Below, piece after piece: positions 1 to 9,161 of a stretch of DNA of 64,000 nt (its first letter is position 1; the number at the start of each line of letters is the position of its first letter). Origin of the DNA: Pseudomonas anatoliensis (GTDB taxonomy: Bacteria > Pseudomonadota > Gammaproteobacteria > Pseudomonadales > Pseudomonadaceae). The stretch lies in assembly GCF_017976235.1 (NCBI RefSeq), contig NZ_JACVHC010000001.1:1054001-1118000 (forward strand). The letters are read 5' to 3'. The translations under genes and the position numbers were made by a program. A model generated the notes under the pieces. That model ran no database searches, had not been told where the DNA came from, and worked only from the letters and a program-made list of their open reading frames with translations.

Positions 1-2
1 TC

Positions 3-77
3 GAGCCGGGAGCGTTCTCCGGGCAAGACATCGACAATGCGCTGGTGTTTGGCTTGCAGGTGAAAGCTGCGCTCTGA
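3..77 (+). CDS. C-terminal end of an unidentified protein (partial)
   Basis: The frame starting at base 3 is open from the window edge and ends at TGA 75-77, giving 24 residues that finish in an alternating hydrophobic pattern (NALVFGLQVKAAL). It is followed about 28 bases later by a strong intrinsic terminator, which supports it being a real gene end. The tail resembles a closing beta-strand, but too little is visible to name a family. Confidence 0.5.
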   Translation, partial: EPGAFSGQDIDNALVFGLQVKAAL

Positions 78-104
78 TCTGCCGATCCCCCGATTGCAGA
101 ACAT

Positions 105-134
105 AAAAAAACCGGCGAAATGCCGGTTTTTTTT
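105..134. terminator. Bidirectional intrinsic terminator
   Basis: An A-tract and the stem ACCGGC / GCCGGT with a five-base loop, followed by eight T residues. The A-tract on the other side makes it work in both directions. It would end the leftmost plus-strand gene and also the small acidic minus-strand gene at 150-341. Confidence 0.9.
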
Positions 135-149
135 GCTCGATTATGTTGA

Positions 150-341
150 TCAAGGATGCTCGCTCGATACCGAGTTATTCGCATCCACATCGCTCATGTC
201 TTCCTCGACCGGCGCTTCGTCGTCTGCTGGCAACGGGACCTCAGGTTCATCGCGCTGCGGATCGTGTCCGGTCTCGTTGTCCGTGGTGCGTGTCACTTCC
301 TGCTGAGATTTGTTGCCTGGCGCGTTTTCATCAATTTCCAT
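150..341 (-). CDS. Small acidic hypothetical protein (63 aa)
   Basis: A short, hydrophilic protein rich in Asp, Glu, Pro and Ser, with no membrane segment or signal peptide and probably disordered. A Shine-Dalgarno GGAGAG lies five bases before the ATG at 341 and the shared terminator at 105-134 follows the stop, so I think it is a real gene despite its size. No family was recognised and no function is proposed. Confidence 0.65.
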   Translation of the reverse strand: MEIDENAPGNKSQQEVTRTTDNETGHDPQRDEPEVPLPADDEAPVEEDMSDVDANNSVSSEHP

Positions 342-518
342 GCTGGCTCTCCAACCGGGGCGCGGGAAGTCCGTGCTTGAAGTTCAGAGGCGATCCGCTC
401 TGAGGAGTGCCGCATTCTGGACGAATGGACGACAGGTATTTCAATCGCCGAACCTTTACCCCGAAAACACCGTCCGAGCTAAGGCGTTAATGCTTACTGC
501 TCACCTCGAGGTTTCCGT

Positions 519-1421
519 TTGAAAGCAGCCATCATCAAAAAATACCGTCTGATCATCAAAACCATGGGCTATGTGGGCTGGGCACTGTTCTGGTTATTGC
601 TCTGGGATATCGCCGTCACCGTAGACTTCATGTTGTTTCTCAATGCCAAGATCAACCTGCCGCTGATGCCCCTGACATTGCTCGGTTCTGCATTGGTGGT
701 GTTGATCAGTTTTCGCAACAGCAGCGCCTACAACCGTTGGTGGGAGGCGCGCACGCTGTGGGGCATGATGATCAACAGTTCGCGTAGCTACGCCCGGCAG
801 GTGCTGACATTGCTGGATGACCCGGACAATGAGGTCAATCCTGTCAAATCGACCCTGCTGCGCCGCCACGTGGCCTATGTAAATTGCCTCGCGGCGCATC
901 TACAGGGCGAGCCTTGCCCGGAAGAAGTTCGCGCGTTTATCCCTGCCGACGAGTTCGCCCGCAGCGGCACCACCAACAACTTCGCCAACGACATCCTCAC
1001 CGGTTCTGCTGCCCTGCTGGCGAAGGAATACAAGGCCGGGCGCCTGGACAGTATTCGCCTTGCGCGGCTGGAATCGACCATGGTCGATCTGTCCAACAGC
1101 CAGGGCGGAATGGAGCGGATCGCCAATACCCCGCTGCCCTACCCTTACGTGTATTTCCCACGGCTGTTTATTTCGCTGTTCTGCCTGATCGTACCGGTGG
1201 GGCTGGTGGAATCGCTGGGCTGGTTCACCCCGCTCGCTTCGACCGTGGTGGGTTTCATGCTGCTGGCCATCGAGCGCATCGGCACGGATCTACAGAGCCC
1301 GTTTCGCCTCAGTGAGCACCAGATTCAGATGGAAGCGCTGTGCGAAACCATCGAGAAAAACCTGCAGTCGATGCAGCGTGATTCCTTGGGTGATGTGCAC
1401 AGGGTTGAAGAACTGGCCTGA
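519..1421 (+). CDS. Bestrophin-family (YneE/UPF0187-type) membrane channel
   Basis: A 300-residue inner-membrane protein of the bacterial bestrophin family, which forms pentameric ion channels. Hydrophobic segments lie near residues 17-36 and 45-65 and again around 215-255. The conserved stretch FRNSSAYNRWWEARTLWG after the second segment is the family hallmark. The start is TTG at 519, with GAGG (508-511) seven bases upstream. It stands alone, followed by a convergent lysine-rich gene. Substrate ion is not predictable from sequence. Confidence 0.88.
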   Translation: MKAAIIKKYRLIIKTMGYVGWALFWLLLWDIAVTVDFMLFLNAKINLPLMPLTLLGSALVVLISFRNSSAYNRWWEARTLWGMMINSSRSYARQVLTLLDDPDNEVNPVKSTLLRRHVAYVNCLAAHLQGEPCPEEVRAFIPADEFARSGTTNNFANDILTGSAALLAKEYKAGRLDSIRLARLESTMVDLSNSQGGMERIANTPLPYPYVYFPRLFISLFCLIVPVGLVESLGWFTPLASTVVGFMLLAIERIGTDLQSPFRLSEHQIQMEALCETIEKNLQSMQRDSLGDVHRVEELA

Positions 1422-1448
1422 AGGTTTGGAGCCAATGGCTTGAAGAAA

Positions 1449-1469
1449 GCTAGGGCGTAAAGCCCTAGC
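1449..1469. terminator. Hairpin between convergent genes (weak terminator candidate)
   Basis: A perfect 8-bp stem GCTAGGGC / GCCCTAGC with a five-base loop lies between the convergent bestrophin and lysine-rich genes. Neither side has a T-run, so it is only a plausible transcript end or stabiliser. Confidence 0.35.
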
Positions 1470-1481
1470 AGATAGCAGGTG

Positions 1482-1760
1482 TCACTTTTTCTTCTTTGCA
1501 GGCTTATCAGACTTCTCTGATTTCTTGGCCTTTTCTGGCTTGCTATCAGCCTTCTCTGTCTTCTTGGTCTTTTCTGGCTTGCTATCAGCCTTCTTTGCAG
1601 ACTTCTTCGGTTCGGCATCTTTCTTTTTGTCCTTCTTGTCGGAGGATTTGGAAAGCGTCGAGGCCGCAGCTGACTTCTTGGCCGGTGATGACTTTTTGTC
1701 TTTCAGGTCTTTACTGGCTTTCGAAGCGTCACCTTTGCTTTTCTTGTCGTCTTTAGCCAC
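1482..1760 (-). CDS. Lysine-rich histone-like low-complexity protein
   Basis: About 92 residues composed almost wholly of Lys, Ala, Ser, Asp, Glu and Pro, ending in PAKKKK, like AlgP or histone H1-type nucleic-acid-binding proteins. I chose GTG at 1760 (MAKDDKKSKG) because GAGAGG sits eight bases before it. An in-frame GTG three codons upstream (1769) is too close to the same ribosome site. The coding DNA contains a 34-bp direct repeat at a 39-base period (1522-1555 and 1561-1594), so repeat number could vary between strains. DNA or RNA binding is inferred from composition only. Confidence 0.7.
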   Translation of the reverse strand: MAKDDKKSKGDASKASKDLKDKKSSPAKKSAAASTLSKSSDKKDKKKDAEPKKSAKKADSKPEKTKKTEKADSKPEKAKKSEKSDKPAKKKK

Positions 1761-1904
1761 GTTGATCACCTCTCGGAGAATGCCGATATTGGCACATTGC
1801 CTGTGTGATTATTCACAAGCTAATCATTAGGTGAGCGCGCCCAAGAGCCGTTCAAATTATTTATGCGAGGCGTTGATCAGTCTCTGTCTCTACCCACTAA
1901 AACC

Positions 1905-2915
1905 TCATGCGTTGGCGCGTCGCCACTCACCTGGTGAAACGTTCTCCCATTGCCGAAACGCCCGGTAATAAGAGTTAACGTCCTGGTAGCCGAGCAGGTA
2001 AGCCACCTCTTTCAGCTCAATCGTCTTGTCAGCCAGCAGGTGCAATCCTGCCTGGCGCCGGGCCTCGTTGAGCAGCGCGCTGAACGTCGTACCCTCCGCC
2101 GTTAATCGTCGTTGCAAGGTGCGCTCGCTTTGCAAGAGTTCACGGGCGAGATATTGCAAACTCGGCCGACCATCCGCCAAGGCTCGCTTCAGAACTTCAA
2201 TCGCCTGCTCACAGAAACCAGCCGGCGCTTCGATCTCTCGCATCGCAGCGCTAAGGCCGGGCGTCATCATGTCCAGCACTTCCGGGTTGTGTTGAAGAAA
2301 TGGCAGATCGAGGTCGGCGGCGCTCATGCTCAATTCGTCACGAGCCGCGCCGAATTGAATGGGGCAATCGAAGTAACTCGAATGGATTTCCAGGCTTTGC
2401 GGCGGGCGCCTCAAGCTCAGTGCAAGAGGCTTCAGGTGCTTACCGGTGCCTCGTCGACCCAGTTCAAGTACCAAAGCAAAACAGGCATCCACCGAGAGAT
2501 GCGGCACAAGCCCTGCACCAGAAGGCCACTGAATCGTGAATAGCACCCTGTCCTCACGCTCATCTATGCAAATCTGGTCGGGACTGCACAGGCGCTTGAA
2601 ACGGCAAAACCTCGCTAGTGCGTCGCGAAAACTGGCCGCATATAGCGCTGCAAGAAACGCGAGTTTGTGTTTCGCGCTGGGCGTATCGCGGACCATTTTT
2701 ATCGCGAAGGCCGGGTCTGCTGAAAGCGCCTCGATCGCGTTCCACACGGCAAACAATTGCTGTGTGCTGACGACGGCAGCTTCGTTCAGATGAAGGTCAT
2801 GGGGCAGTTGAGCGTGCGCCTGGATCAACGAGGGATTCAGCCCCAGTTGTTCGATCGATTGCCAGAACGCTCGGGGTAATCTACAGCGCTCGGCGCTGGT
2901 TTGAAGGTGGGACAT
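1905..2915 (-). CDS. AraC-family transcriptional regulator
   Basis: A 336-residue regulator of the OruR/ArgR-like AraC class. The N-terminal part (about 20-200) is a ligand-binding domain and the C-terminal part (about 235-333) carries two helix-turn-helix units, including the conserved GYQDVNSYYRAFRQWENVSPGEWRR end. The open frame runs far upstream, but ATG at 2915, with GGAG nine bases before it, fits the family start; the extension would overlap the divergent GST gene. It faces the GST gene across about 150 bases, so it may control the GST/methyltransferase pair. The inducer is unknown. Confidence 0.85.
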   Translation of the reverse strand: MSHLQTSAERCRLPRAFWQSIEQLGLNPSLIQAHAQLPHDLHLNEAAVVSTQQLFAVWNAIEALSADPAFAIKMVRDTPSAKHKLAFLAALYAASFRDALARFCRFKRLCSPDQICIDEREDRVLFTIQWPSGAGLVPHLSVDACFALVLELGRRGTGKHLKPLALSLRRPPQSLEIHSSYFDCPIQFGAARDELSMSAADLDLPFLQHNPEVLDMMTPGLSAAMREIEAPAGFCEQAIEVLKRALADGRPSLQYLARELLQSERTLQRRLTAEGTTFSALLNEARRQAGLHLLADKTIELKEVAYLLGYQDVNSYYRAFRQWENVSPGEWRRANA

Positions 2916-3068
2916 TTTTCCAGGCTCCGAGCCGCAGGCAAGCGGCTTACTGACGTAGCGCCTCGTTGATGGCGCACTCTGCGAGTGTTTTGGCGCAAAC
3001 CGCTGAAGGGATGATGCAGCTTCGCTTTTAACATTGTTGGCAACGAATCGAGCTGAAAGGAGCTCACG

Positions 3069-3767
3069 ATGACGATGACCTTTTATACCAACCCCAACTC
3101 TCGCGGCCGCATGGTGCGCTGGATGCTTGAAGAGATCGGCTGTTCGTATGAAACGGTCATTCTGGATTACCAGGCGACCAGTCAGGCAGACCGCTGGGGA
3201 GGCGCTGCGCTGGCAGTACCGGCGCTGGCCGAGGGTGATGATCCGCGGGTCAGATTCTTTCGCGACGTCAACCCGATGGGCAAGATCCCTGCGCTGGTGC
3301 ATAACGGGCAAACCATAACAGAAACGGCCGCCATCTGTGCGTACCTCGCAGACACTTTCCCGGAAGCCGGGCTGGCCCCTGCGGTAACGCAAAGGGCGGC
3401 CTACTACCGTTGGCTGTTTTTCGCCGCGGGCCCTCTGGAACAGGCCGTGACCAATCATCGCGCCGGCTTCAACCCGACGGCGGATCAGGAGTTCTTCTTT
3501 GGCTATGGAAGCTACGAACGCACCGTCGACCAACTTGAACGCGCCGTGCTGGCTCATCCGTTCATTGCCGGGGAGCACTTCAGCGCTGCCGACATTTATG
3601 TTGGCTCCCACATCGGCTGGGGATTAGGCTTGGGCACTTTGCCGCACAGACCCGCGTTTCTCGCTTACGCCGGGAAGTTGATAAGTCGCGACGCCTATAA
3701 GCGTGCCGTGGCGAAAGATGAAGCGCTGCTGGGGAGTTTCCCCGGAACACTTGATGAGGCTTTGTGA
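3069..3767 (+). CDS. Glutathione S-transferase family protein
   Basis: 232 residues with the usual two domains: an N-terminal thioredoxin fold (about 1-90, opening FYTNPNSRGRMVRW, followed by NPMGKIPALVHNGQTITET) and a helical C-terminal domain. It probably conjugates glutathione to an electrophile or catalyses another thiol-dependent step in the cytoplasm. AAAGGAG lies before the ATG. Its stop overlaps the start of the methyltransferase gene, so the two are translationally coupled. It is divergent from the AraC regulator. Confidence 0.87.
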   Translation: MTMTFYTNPNSRGRMVRWMLEEIGCSYETVILDYQATSQADRWGGAALAVPALAEGDDPRVRFFRDVNPMGKIPALVHNGQTITETAAICAYLADTFPEAGLAPAVTQRAAYYRWLFFAAGPLEQAVTNHRAGFNPTADQEFFFGYGSYERTVDQLERAVLAHPFIAGEHFSAADIYVGSHIGWGLGLGTLPHRPAFLAYAGKLISRDAYKRAVAKDEALLGSFPGTLDEAL

Positions 3768-4519
3768 TGACGAGCAACAGACCGGATTTCACCACGCGCT
3801 TGCTGATCGACGCGGGCATCACCAAAGCAATGCGTGTTCTGGACGTGGGCTGCGGCTCAGGGGATGTTTCCTTTCTCCTGGCCGAACTGGTGGGAAAAGA
3901 CGGAGAGATCATCGGCGTTGATCATGACGCCCGCGCCGTCGCCATTGCCCGCGAGCGCAGTGCAGCAAAAGACCACCCTGCCCTGACCTTTGTGCAGTAC
4001 GATCTTCTTGAGCTGCCAGATTCCATGGGTACTTTCGACGCCATTGTCGGGCGACGCGTGCTGATGTATCAGAAGGATGCCGTGGCGACGATTCGGGCGC
4101 TGTCGAAATGTTTGCGTCCCGGCGGCATATTGGTCTTTCAAGAACACGATACGACGATGGTACCGGCAAGCCTGGAGCCTTTCCCGCTGCATAGACAAGC
4201 GCAAGCTTGGATACAGCAAATTATCGCGCGTGAGGGAGCCGATCTCCACATCGGATTCAACCTGCACAGCCTCTTCACCGAGGCGGGCCTGGCCGTCGAA
4301 CATGTGCGGGCTGAATGCCTGGTGCAAACGCCTGATACACCTTACGGTCTCGGCAGCATTGTTCGAGCGTGCTTGCCGCGAATCATTGCGCTGGGGGTGG
4401 CCAGTGCAGAAGACGTCGGGATTGAAACGTTGCAAGAACGTCTGGACCAGGAGCGTTCAGACTCTCGCGCAACGTATATCGGCGACGTGATGTTCGGTAG
4501 CTGGGCGCGCAAAGTGTGA
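3767..4519 (+). CDS. Class I SAM-dependent methyltransferase
   Basis: About 250 residues. The glycine-rich SAM motif VLDVGCGSGDVS lies near residue 25, an acidic residue follows strand 2 (IIGVDHDARAV), and LRPGGILVFQEHD is motif III. The substrate is not predictable. I prefer ATG at 3767 (TGATG overlap with the GST stop, GAGG seven bases upstream) over GTG at 3764. The pair GST-methyltransferase suggests detoxification or modification of a small molecule, but this is inference. Confidence 0.83.
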   Translation: MTSNRPDFTTRLLIDAGITKAMRVLDVGCGSGDVSFLLAELVGKDGEIIGVDHDARAVAIARERSAAKDHPALTFVQYDLLELPDSMGTFDAIVGRRVLMYQKDAVATIRALSKCLRPGGILVFQEHDTTMVPASLEPFPLHRQAQAWIQQIIAREGADLHIGFNLHSLFTEAGLAVEHVRAECLVQTPDTPYGLGSIVRACLPRIIALGVASAEDVGIETLQERLDQERSDSRATYIGDVMFGSWARKV

Positions 4520-4570
4520 TTTTCAACTGCTATACAGGCGCGGTCGCGTAGAGCGCTGACCTGGACGTTT

Positions 4571-5779
4571 TCAAAGCGTGACACTCATCACCCACCCCGC
4601 CACTCCCGTGCCGATTACAACCAGCCACGCCGGCAACTTCCAAATCATCAACGCCATCAGGGCGACCAGCGCGAGGCCGAAGTCTTGCGGCTTGAGAATC
4701 GCGCTGGTCCACACGGGTTGATAAAGCGCGGCCAGCAACAGGCCGACGACCGCTGCGTTTACGCCAGCCAGCGCGGCTTGCGCACGCACGCTTCGCCGTA
4801 ACCGCTCCCAGAAAGGCAAGGTGCCGACGACCAACAAAAACGCTGGGGCAAAGATCGCCAACAAGCAGATCACGCCGCCCGCCCAACCTGACGGCGCGCC
4901 GTTCATGGAGGCGCCAAGAAACGCCGCGAACGTAAACAACGGACCCGGCACAGCCTGCGCAGCACCGTACCCGGCCAGGAACGTTTCACTGTTGACCCAA
5001 CCGGTGGGCACGACTTCTGCTTGCAGAAGAGGCAGAACCACGTGGCCGCCGCCGAATACCAGAGAGCCGGAACGGTAGAAAGCATCGACCATTGCCAGGC
5101 TTTGATCGGTTACCCGTTCAGCCAACAGCGGCAGCCCCACCAAAAACAGAAGAAACAAGGCCAGCCACATCATTCCTGCCCTGCGACTGATCGGTATCGA
5201 CAGCGCGTCGTGTTCGACACGTTGCGCAGGCTTGAACAGCATCAGCCCCAGCAGCCCGGCGATGACAATCACACTGACCTGCCCCCAAGCCGTCGGCGCA
5301 AGCAACGCGACGCACGCGGCAATCAACATTAGGGTCATTCGCGGCACGTCCGTGCACAGGTTTCGTGCCATTCCCCACACGGCTTGAGCAACCACTGCGA
5401 CAGCGACGACTTTGAGGCCATGCAGAGCGCCGGGCGAAAGAACAGCGCCATAACGGGACAGGCCCAGCGCAAACAAAATCATCAGCATCGCTGACGGCAG
5501 CGTAAACCCGGCCCAAGCAGCGAGCGCGCCGCCATAACCTGCGCGGGACAGGCCTAAAGCGATGCCGACCTGACTGCTCGCCGGGCCCGGCAGAAACTGA
5601 CAAAGCGCGACCAGATCGGCATAGCTGCGCTCGGTCAGCCATTGCCGCCGGCTGACGAACTCATGGTGGAAGTAGCCCAAGTGGGCAATGGGACCACCGA
5701 ATGAAGTCAATCCGAGCCGCAGAAAGATCAGAAACACCGACCAGGCACTGTTTCGTTCAGTCGTACAAGAGTCGGCCAT
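4571..5779 (-). CDS. chrA: ChrA-type chromate efflux transporter
   Basis: 402 residues forming the two-repeat (long-chain) CHR architecture. The first repeat shows LGLTSFGGPIAHLG and LCQFLPGPASSQ, the second shows GSLVFGGGHVVLPLLQ and AVPGPLFTFAAFLG. Ten or more hydrophobic helices are visible. The family exports chromate from the cytoplasm, and some members have other substrates. I chose ATG at 5779 (MADSC), with AAGGA about nine bases upstream, over an in-frame TTG at 5800. No chrB-like regulator is adjacent. Confidence 0.88.
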   Translation of the reverse strand: MADSCTTERNSAWSVFLIFLRLGLTSFGGPIAHLGYFHHEFVSRRQWLTERSYADLVALCQFLPGPASSQVGIALGLSRAGYGGALAAWAGFTLPSAMLMILFALGLSRYGAVLSPGALHGLKVVAVAVVAQAVWGMARNLCTDVPRMTLMLIAACVALLAPTAWGQVSVIVIAGLLGLMLFKPAQRVEHDALSIPISRRAGMMWLALFLLFLVGLPLLAERVTDQSLAMVDAFYRSGSLVFGGGHVVLPLLQAEVVPTGWVNSETFLAGYGAAQAVPGPLFTFAAFLGASMNGAPSGWAGGVICLLAIFAPAFLLVVGTLPFWERLRRSVRAQAALAGVNAAVVGLLLAALYQPVWTSAILKPQDFGLALVALMALMIWKLPAWLVVIGTGVAGWVMSVTL

Positions 5780-5978
5780 GTACCCGCGTTCCTTCTTCAA
5801 TAGTCGCGCAACGATAGCGTATTTCGGGTTCTTGAGAAGTTACAGGGTCATTGTTCCATTGCCGTTAAAACACCGGGGGACGTTGATCGGCTGCTTCCTG
5901 CCGCACCACCTGCAACGGCTGGAGCATTGGCATCCGGATGGAAGCTGCCACTTGGAATGCAAATGCCCAACAAGCCGC

Positions 5979-6734
5979 TCAGAGCTGCATTTCGGCGAGC
6001 GCCCTGCGCAGGGGCTCATCGGATATCTGAATAGGGCCGTGAAATGGCACATCCATGTCCAACACGAGGTAAACAGAGGCCGCGATGAGAAATGACGAGA
6101 CAATAAACATTCCAATCACCATCGAGTTCCGGGGAGCGCGGTAACCAAAGCTGGCGAAGATGAGTGTCAACCAGGCAACCAGCATTCCAATCAAAGGGCC
6201 CGGAATTGCCCCCTCTGACTGCTCGACGATCCTCCAGCGTTGCTCGATGAGCGAATGATATTGCTGACGGATATCCTGAAGCATCGTTTCATGGTAGCGA
6301 TCCGGTGGCTTTATGCCGGTCAGCGACTTGCCTACGTCATCCAGGTATTTAGCCGCTTCGCTGTTGCGATGCTGCAATGCCTCATCACCTCGATACGGGG
6401 TCTCGATAGCGCGCGCAAGATAGGTGATCAGACGGTTGCGCGTGACTTGTGTCGCATCTCCATAGCCTCGTAGCGTCCGGTCAAAAATAATCAGGCTGGT
6501 TGCATACCCATGGAAATTCGCATCTATGGACTCGTAGGTGTTTTTGGCAGAATTGATCATCAGACCAAAGACCAGCGACGTCATAACCACAAAAATGTTG
6601 GCGACCAGGCGAATGACCGTATTGGTGTCGTCATCCCGGTGGTGGGACGCCAGCTTGGGGTACCCATTCATCATCAGAAGCGAGGCAGCAACCAGGCACC
6701 CGAAAATGGCCAGGGCGATCCAGAGAGAGTTCAT
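5979..6734 (-). CDS. DUF4239 (bestrophin-like) membrane protein
   Basis: 251 residues with two N-terminal hydrophobic segments (about 5-22 and 45-62) and two C-terminal ones (about 185-200 and 207-225), separated by a charged helical region with YHETMLQDIRQQYHSLIEQRW. This layout matches DUF4239, which is distantly related to bestrophins. Function is unknown. It stands alone on the minus strand between the ABC exporter and chrA. Confidence 0.7.
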   Translation of the reverse strand: MNSLWIALAIFGCLVAASLLMMNGYPKLASHHRDDDTNTVIRLVANIFVVMTSLVFGLMINSAKNTYESIDANFHGYATSLIIFDRTLRGYGDATQVTRNRLITYLARAIETPYRGDEALQHRNSEAAKYLDDVGKSLTGIKPPDRYHETMLQDIRQQYHSLIEQRWRIVEQSEGAIPGPLIGMLVAWLTLIFASFGYRAPRNSMVIGMFIVSSFLIAASVYLVLDMDVPFHGPIQISDEPLRRALAEMQL

Positions 6735-6984
6735 GCATCAGCACCCTGAACAGTGGAGTCAAGTCTTGGAGAATAGACTTTCAGGCGTTCTCGGAGTTTC
6801 CTTATTCAGATACGGGTTTGCCTGCTCGGGAATCACCTCGCTGCTAAGTCGAAAGCCGGCGTTGGCGACTGGCAGGTACGCGTCGACCTCTGCCCAAAGT
6901 TCTGGTTAACCACGGGCTACTGTCGGCCCATATAGAGGGCGCATGGACGGAACTCAATAAATCCGCGCCATGCGCCCTTGCATC

Positions 6985-8844
6985 TCAAGCCTGATCCAGT
7001 GCCTCGACCAACCCCTTGTCCTCCCCCAGAAACCCGCCGCTTTGATGCTGCCAAAGCCGCGCGTACACGCCGTTCCTCTCCAGCAATTCGCTGTGGGTGC
7101 CCTGTTCGATAATGCGTCCGTCATCCATCACGATGAGCCGGTCCATGGCCGCGATCGTCGACAGCCGATGGGCGATAGCAATCACGGTTTTGCCCTGCAT
7201 CATGTCATCGAGGCTTTCCTGAATGGCCACTTCGACTTCCGAATCCAGCGCGCTAGTGGCTTCATCCAGCAGCAGGATCGGTGCGTTTTTGAGCATCACC
7301 CGGGCAATCGCGACGCGTTGCCGTTGACCGCCCGACAGCTTGATGCCCCGCTCACCGACCAGCGTGTCGTAGCCGCTATGACCTTGCCGGTCGCTGAGTT
7401 GGTTGATGAACTCATGGGCCTGGGCGCTGGCGGCAGCGCTGCGGATTTGCGCATCGGTTGCATCCGGACGGCCATAGGCGATGTTGTCGCGAATCGAACG
7501 ATGCAGCAGCGAGGTGTCTTGAGTGACCATGCCGATGGCGCTGCGCAAACTGTCTTGGGTCACGTGCGCAATGTTCTGACCGTCGATGCGAATCTCACCG
7601 CTGTCGACATCATAGAAGCGCAGCAGCAAGTTGATCAGCGTGGACTTGCCGGCGCCGGAGCGGCCGACCAGACCGATCTTTTCACCCGGGCGGATGTTCA
7701 GGCTGAGGCCATCGAGCACCTGGCGTTCGCCGTTGTAGTTGAAGTGCACCTTATCGAAAGTAACGGCGCCGCCCTTGGTCACCAGCACACCTGCATCCGG
7801 CGCGTCCTGCACCTTGGCGCCTTGAGTCAGTGTGGCCATGCCATCCTGCACGGTGCCGATGCTCTCGAACAGCGAGGTCATCTGCCACATGATCCAGTTC
7901 GACATGCCGTTGATGCGCAACGCCATGGCAGTGATTGCCGCCACCGCACCGGCGCCGACATCGCCCTGGTGCCACAACCACAAGGCGTAACCACCCGCGG
8001 ACATGATCAGCCCTACCACCAAGGCCTGGTTGACGATTTCGAACATGCTGACGAGACGCATCTGGCGAAAACCGGTCAGCTTGAAATCTTCCATCGCTGC
8101 GCGGGCGAAGTGCGCCTCACGATTGGAGTGGGAGAACAGCTTCACCGTCGTGATGTTGGTGTAGGCGTCGGAGATACGCCCGGTCATCATTGACCGCGCA
8201 TTGGCCTGCTCCTGCCCGACCTTGCCCAGGCGCGGCACGAAGTACCACATGGCCAGCGCGAACAACACCGCCCAGCCAATGAACGGCAGCATCAGTTTCA
8301 GCGCAAAGCCACCGGCCAACGCGATGATCGCGATGAAATACACACCGATCCCGGGGATGATCTCGATCAGGGTAAACAGCACGTCGCGCACTGCCAGCGC
8401 GGTTTGCATCACCTTGGTGGTGACCCGGCCGGAAAACTCATCGGAAAAAAACGAAAGGCTCTGCCGCAGCATCAGACGATGGAAATCCCAACGCAAGCGC
8501 AACGGCAAGTTAATCGCCAATATCTGGTGCTGCACCATGGTGCGCAACGCCACCAGCCCGACGCTGGTTACCATGACGATGCCCATGCCCCACAACACGC
8601 GACTTTCTTGCGCGGCCGCTTCACCGCCGGCCTGCCAGGTCGAGAGCAAGTCCACAACCTGCCCGAGGAATGAAAACAGCCAGGCTTCGTAAATCGATAC
8701 AGCGGCACTCACCAGCGCAAGCAGCAGAATGTAACCGCGCGCGCCCCGCGTACAGGCCCACAGAAAACGCGCCAGGCCATTGGGCGGCGGCGGTACCTCG
8801 TCAGGAGGAAAAGGGTCGAGTCTTCGTTCAAACGCACGAAGCAT
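6985..8844 (-). CDS. ABC exporter, fused permease and ATPase
   Basis: 619 residues in the MsbA-like half-transporter layout. A six-helix transmembrane domain (about 35-330) precedes a nucleotide-binding domain with Walker A GRSGAGKST, signature LSGGQRQRVAIARVML, Walker B ILLLDEATSALD and a switch histidine in IAHRLSTI. It would act as a homodimer or heterodimer exporting a lipid, peptide or drug. ATG at 8844 was chosen for the GGAG six bases upstream, rather than the upstream in-frame start at 8883. A degenerate copy of its first bases and leader recurs at 9661-9693. Confidence 0.9.
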   Translation of the reverse strand: MLRAFERRLDPFPPDEVPPPPNGLARFLWACTRGARGYILLLALVSAAVSIYEAWLFSFLGQVVDLLSTWQAGGEAAAQESRVLWGMGIVMVTSVGLVALRTMVQHQILAINLPLRLRWDFHRLMLRQSLSFFSDEFSGRVTTKVMQTALAVRDVLFTLIEIIPGIGVYFIAIIALAGGFALKLMLPFIGWAVLFALAMWYFVPRLGKVGQEQANARSMMTGRISDAYTNITTVKLFSHSNREAHFARAAMEDFKLTGFRQMRLVSMFEIVNQALVVGLIMSAGGYALWLWHQGDVGAGAVAAITAMALRINGMSNWIMWQMTSLFESIGTVQDGMATLTQGAKVQDAPDAGVLVTKGGAVTFDKVHFNYNGERQVLDGLSLNIRPGEKIGLVGRSGAGKSTLINLLLRFYDVDSGEIRIDGQNIAHVTQDSLRSAIGMVTQDTSLLHRSIRDNIAYGRPDATDAQIRSAAASAQAHEFINQLSDRQGHSGYDTLVGERGIKLSGGQRQRVAIARVMLKNAPILLLDEATSALDSEVEVAIQESLDDMMQGKTVIAIAHRLSTIAAMDRLIVMDDGRIIEQGTHSELLERNGVYARLWQHQSGGFLGEDKGLVEALDQA

Positions 8845-8874
8845 GATGATCTCCAAAACAGTCAGTTGGAGAGA
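8842..8874. repeat. Direct repeat copy 1 (ABC exporter start region)
   Basis: This 33-base stretch over the start of the ABC exporter matches 9661-9693 at 28 of 33 positions. It marks one edge of a duplicated segment that also contains the immunity gene and toxin 3' end. Confidence 0.8.
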
Positions 8875-9161
8875 TTCTGCCATTGAATGGTTGGCAGGAG
8901 GTCTTTGTGAAAAAGTGTGTGTTCATTGGGACGGTTGTCGACCAAAAGCCACAGATCCCTTTTTACGCAGCTTTCCAGCAGGTCGAGGGATGCGCGCCTG
9001 TTCGGCCGTCGACCTGCATGACAGTGTGCTACCGCGACATTGTTATTGTGATGTGGGCGGATCGAGGACGCGATATGAACAGCGCGAACGTGGGGGCCAT
9101 TAACAGAAATAAATGGCGAGTGGTGCGGTGGTGGTCATAGGTGCGTCTACTTTCGTGAGAA
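8845..9161. other. Intergenic region upstream of the ABC exporter
   Basis: About 315 bases without a convincing gene. A plus-strand open frame at 8883-9140 has no family resemblance and odd composition. The stretch 9120-9156 matches 9694-9730 closely; the intervening 8875-9119 has no counterpart in the second copy. Confidence 0.6.
9120..9156. repeat. Direct repeat copy 1 (downstream of immunity gene 1)
   Basis: 37 bases nearly identical to 9694-9730, with differences only in the middle (GTGGTGCGG then GTGCGTCTACTTTCGT conserved). It lies just 3' of each immunity gene and belongs to the tandem duplication. Confidence 0.8.

Noticed and set aside
1905..3611. A 568-residue version of the AraC regulator
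   Set aside because: The extra N-terminal part is antisense to the GST gene and has no domain; the family start is at 2915.
8883..9140. 85-residue plus-strand frame upstream of the ABC exporter
   Set aside because: No family resemblance, odd composition, and most of it is absent from the duplicated copy.
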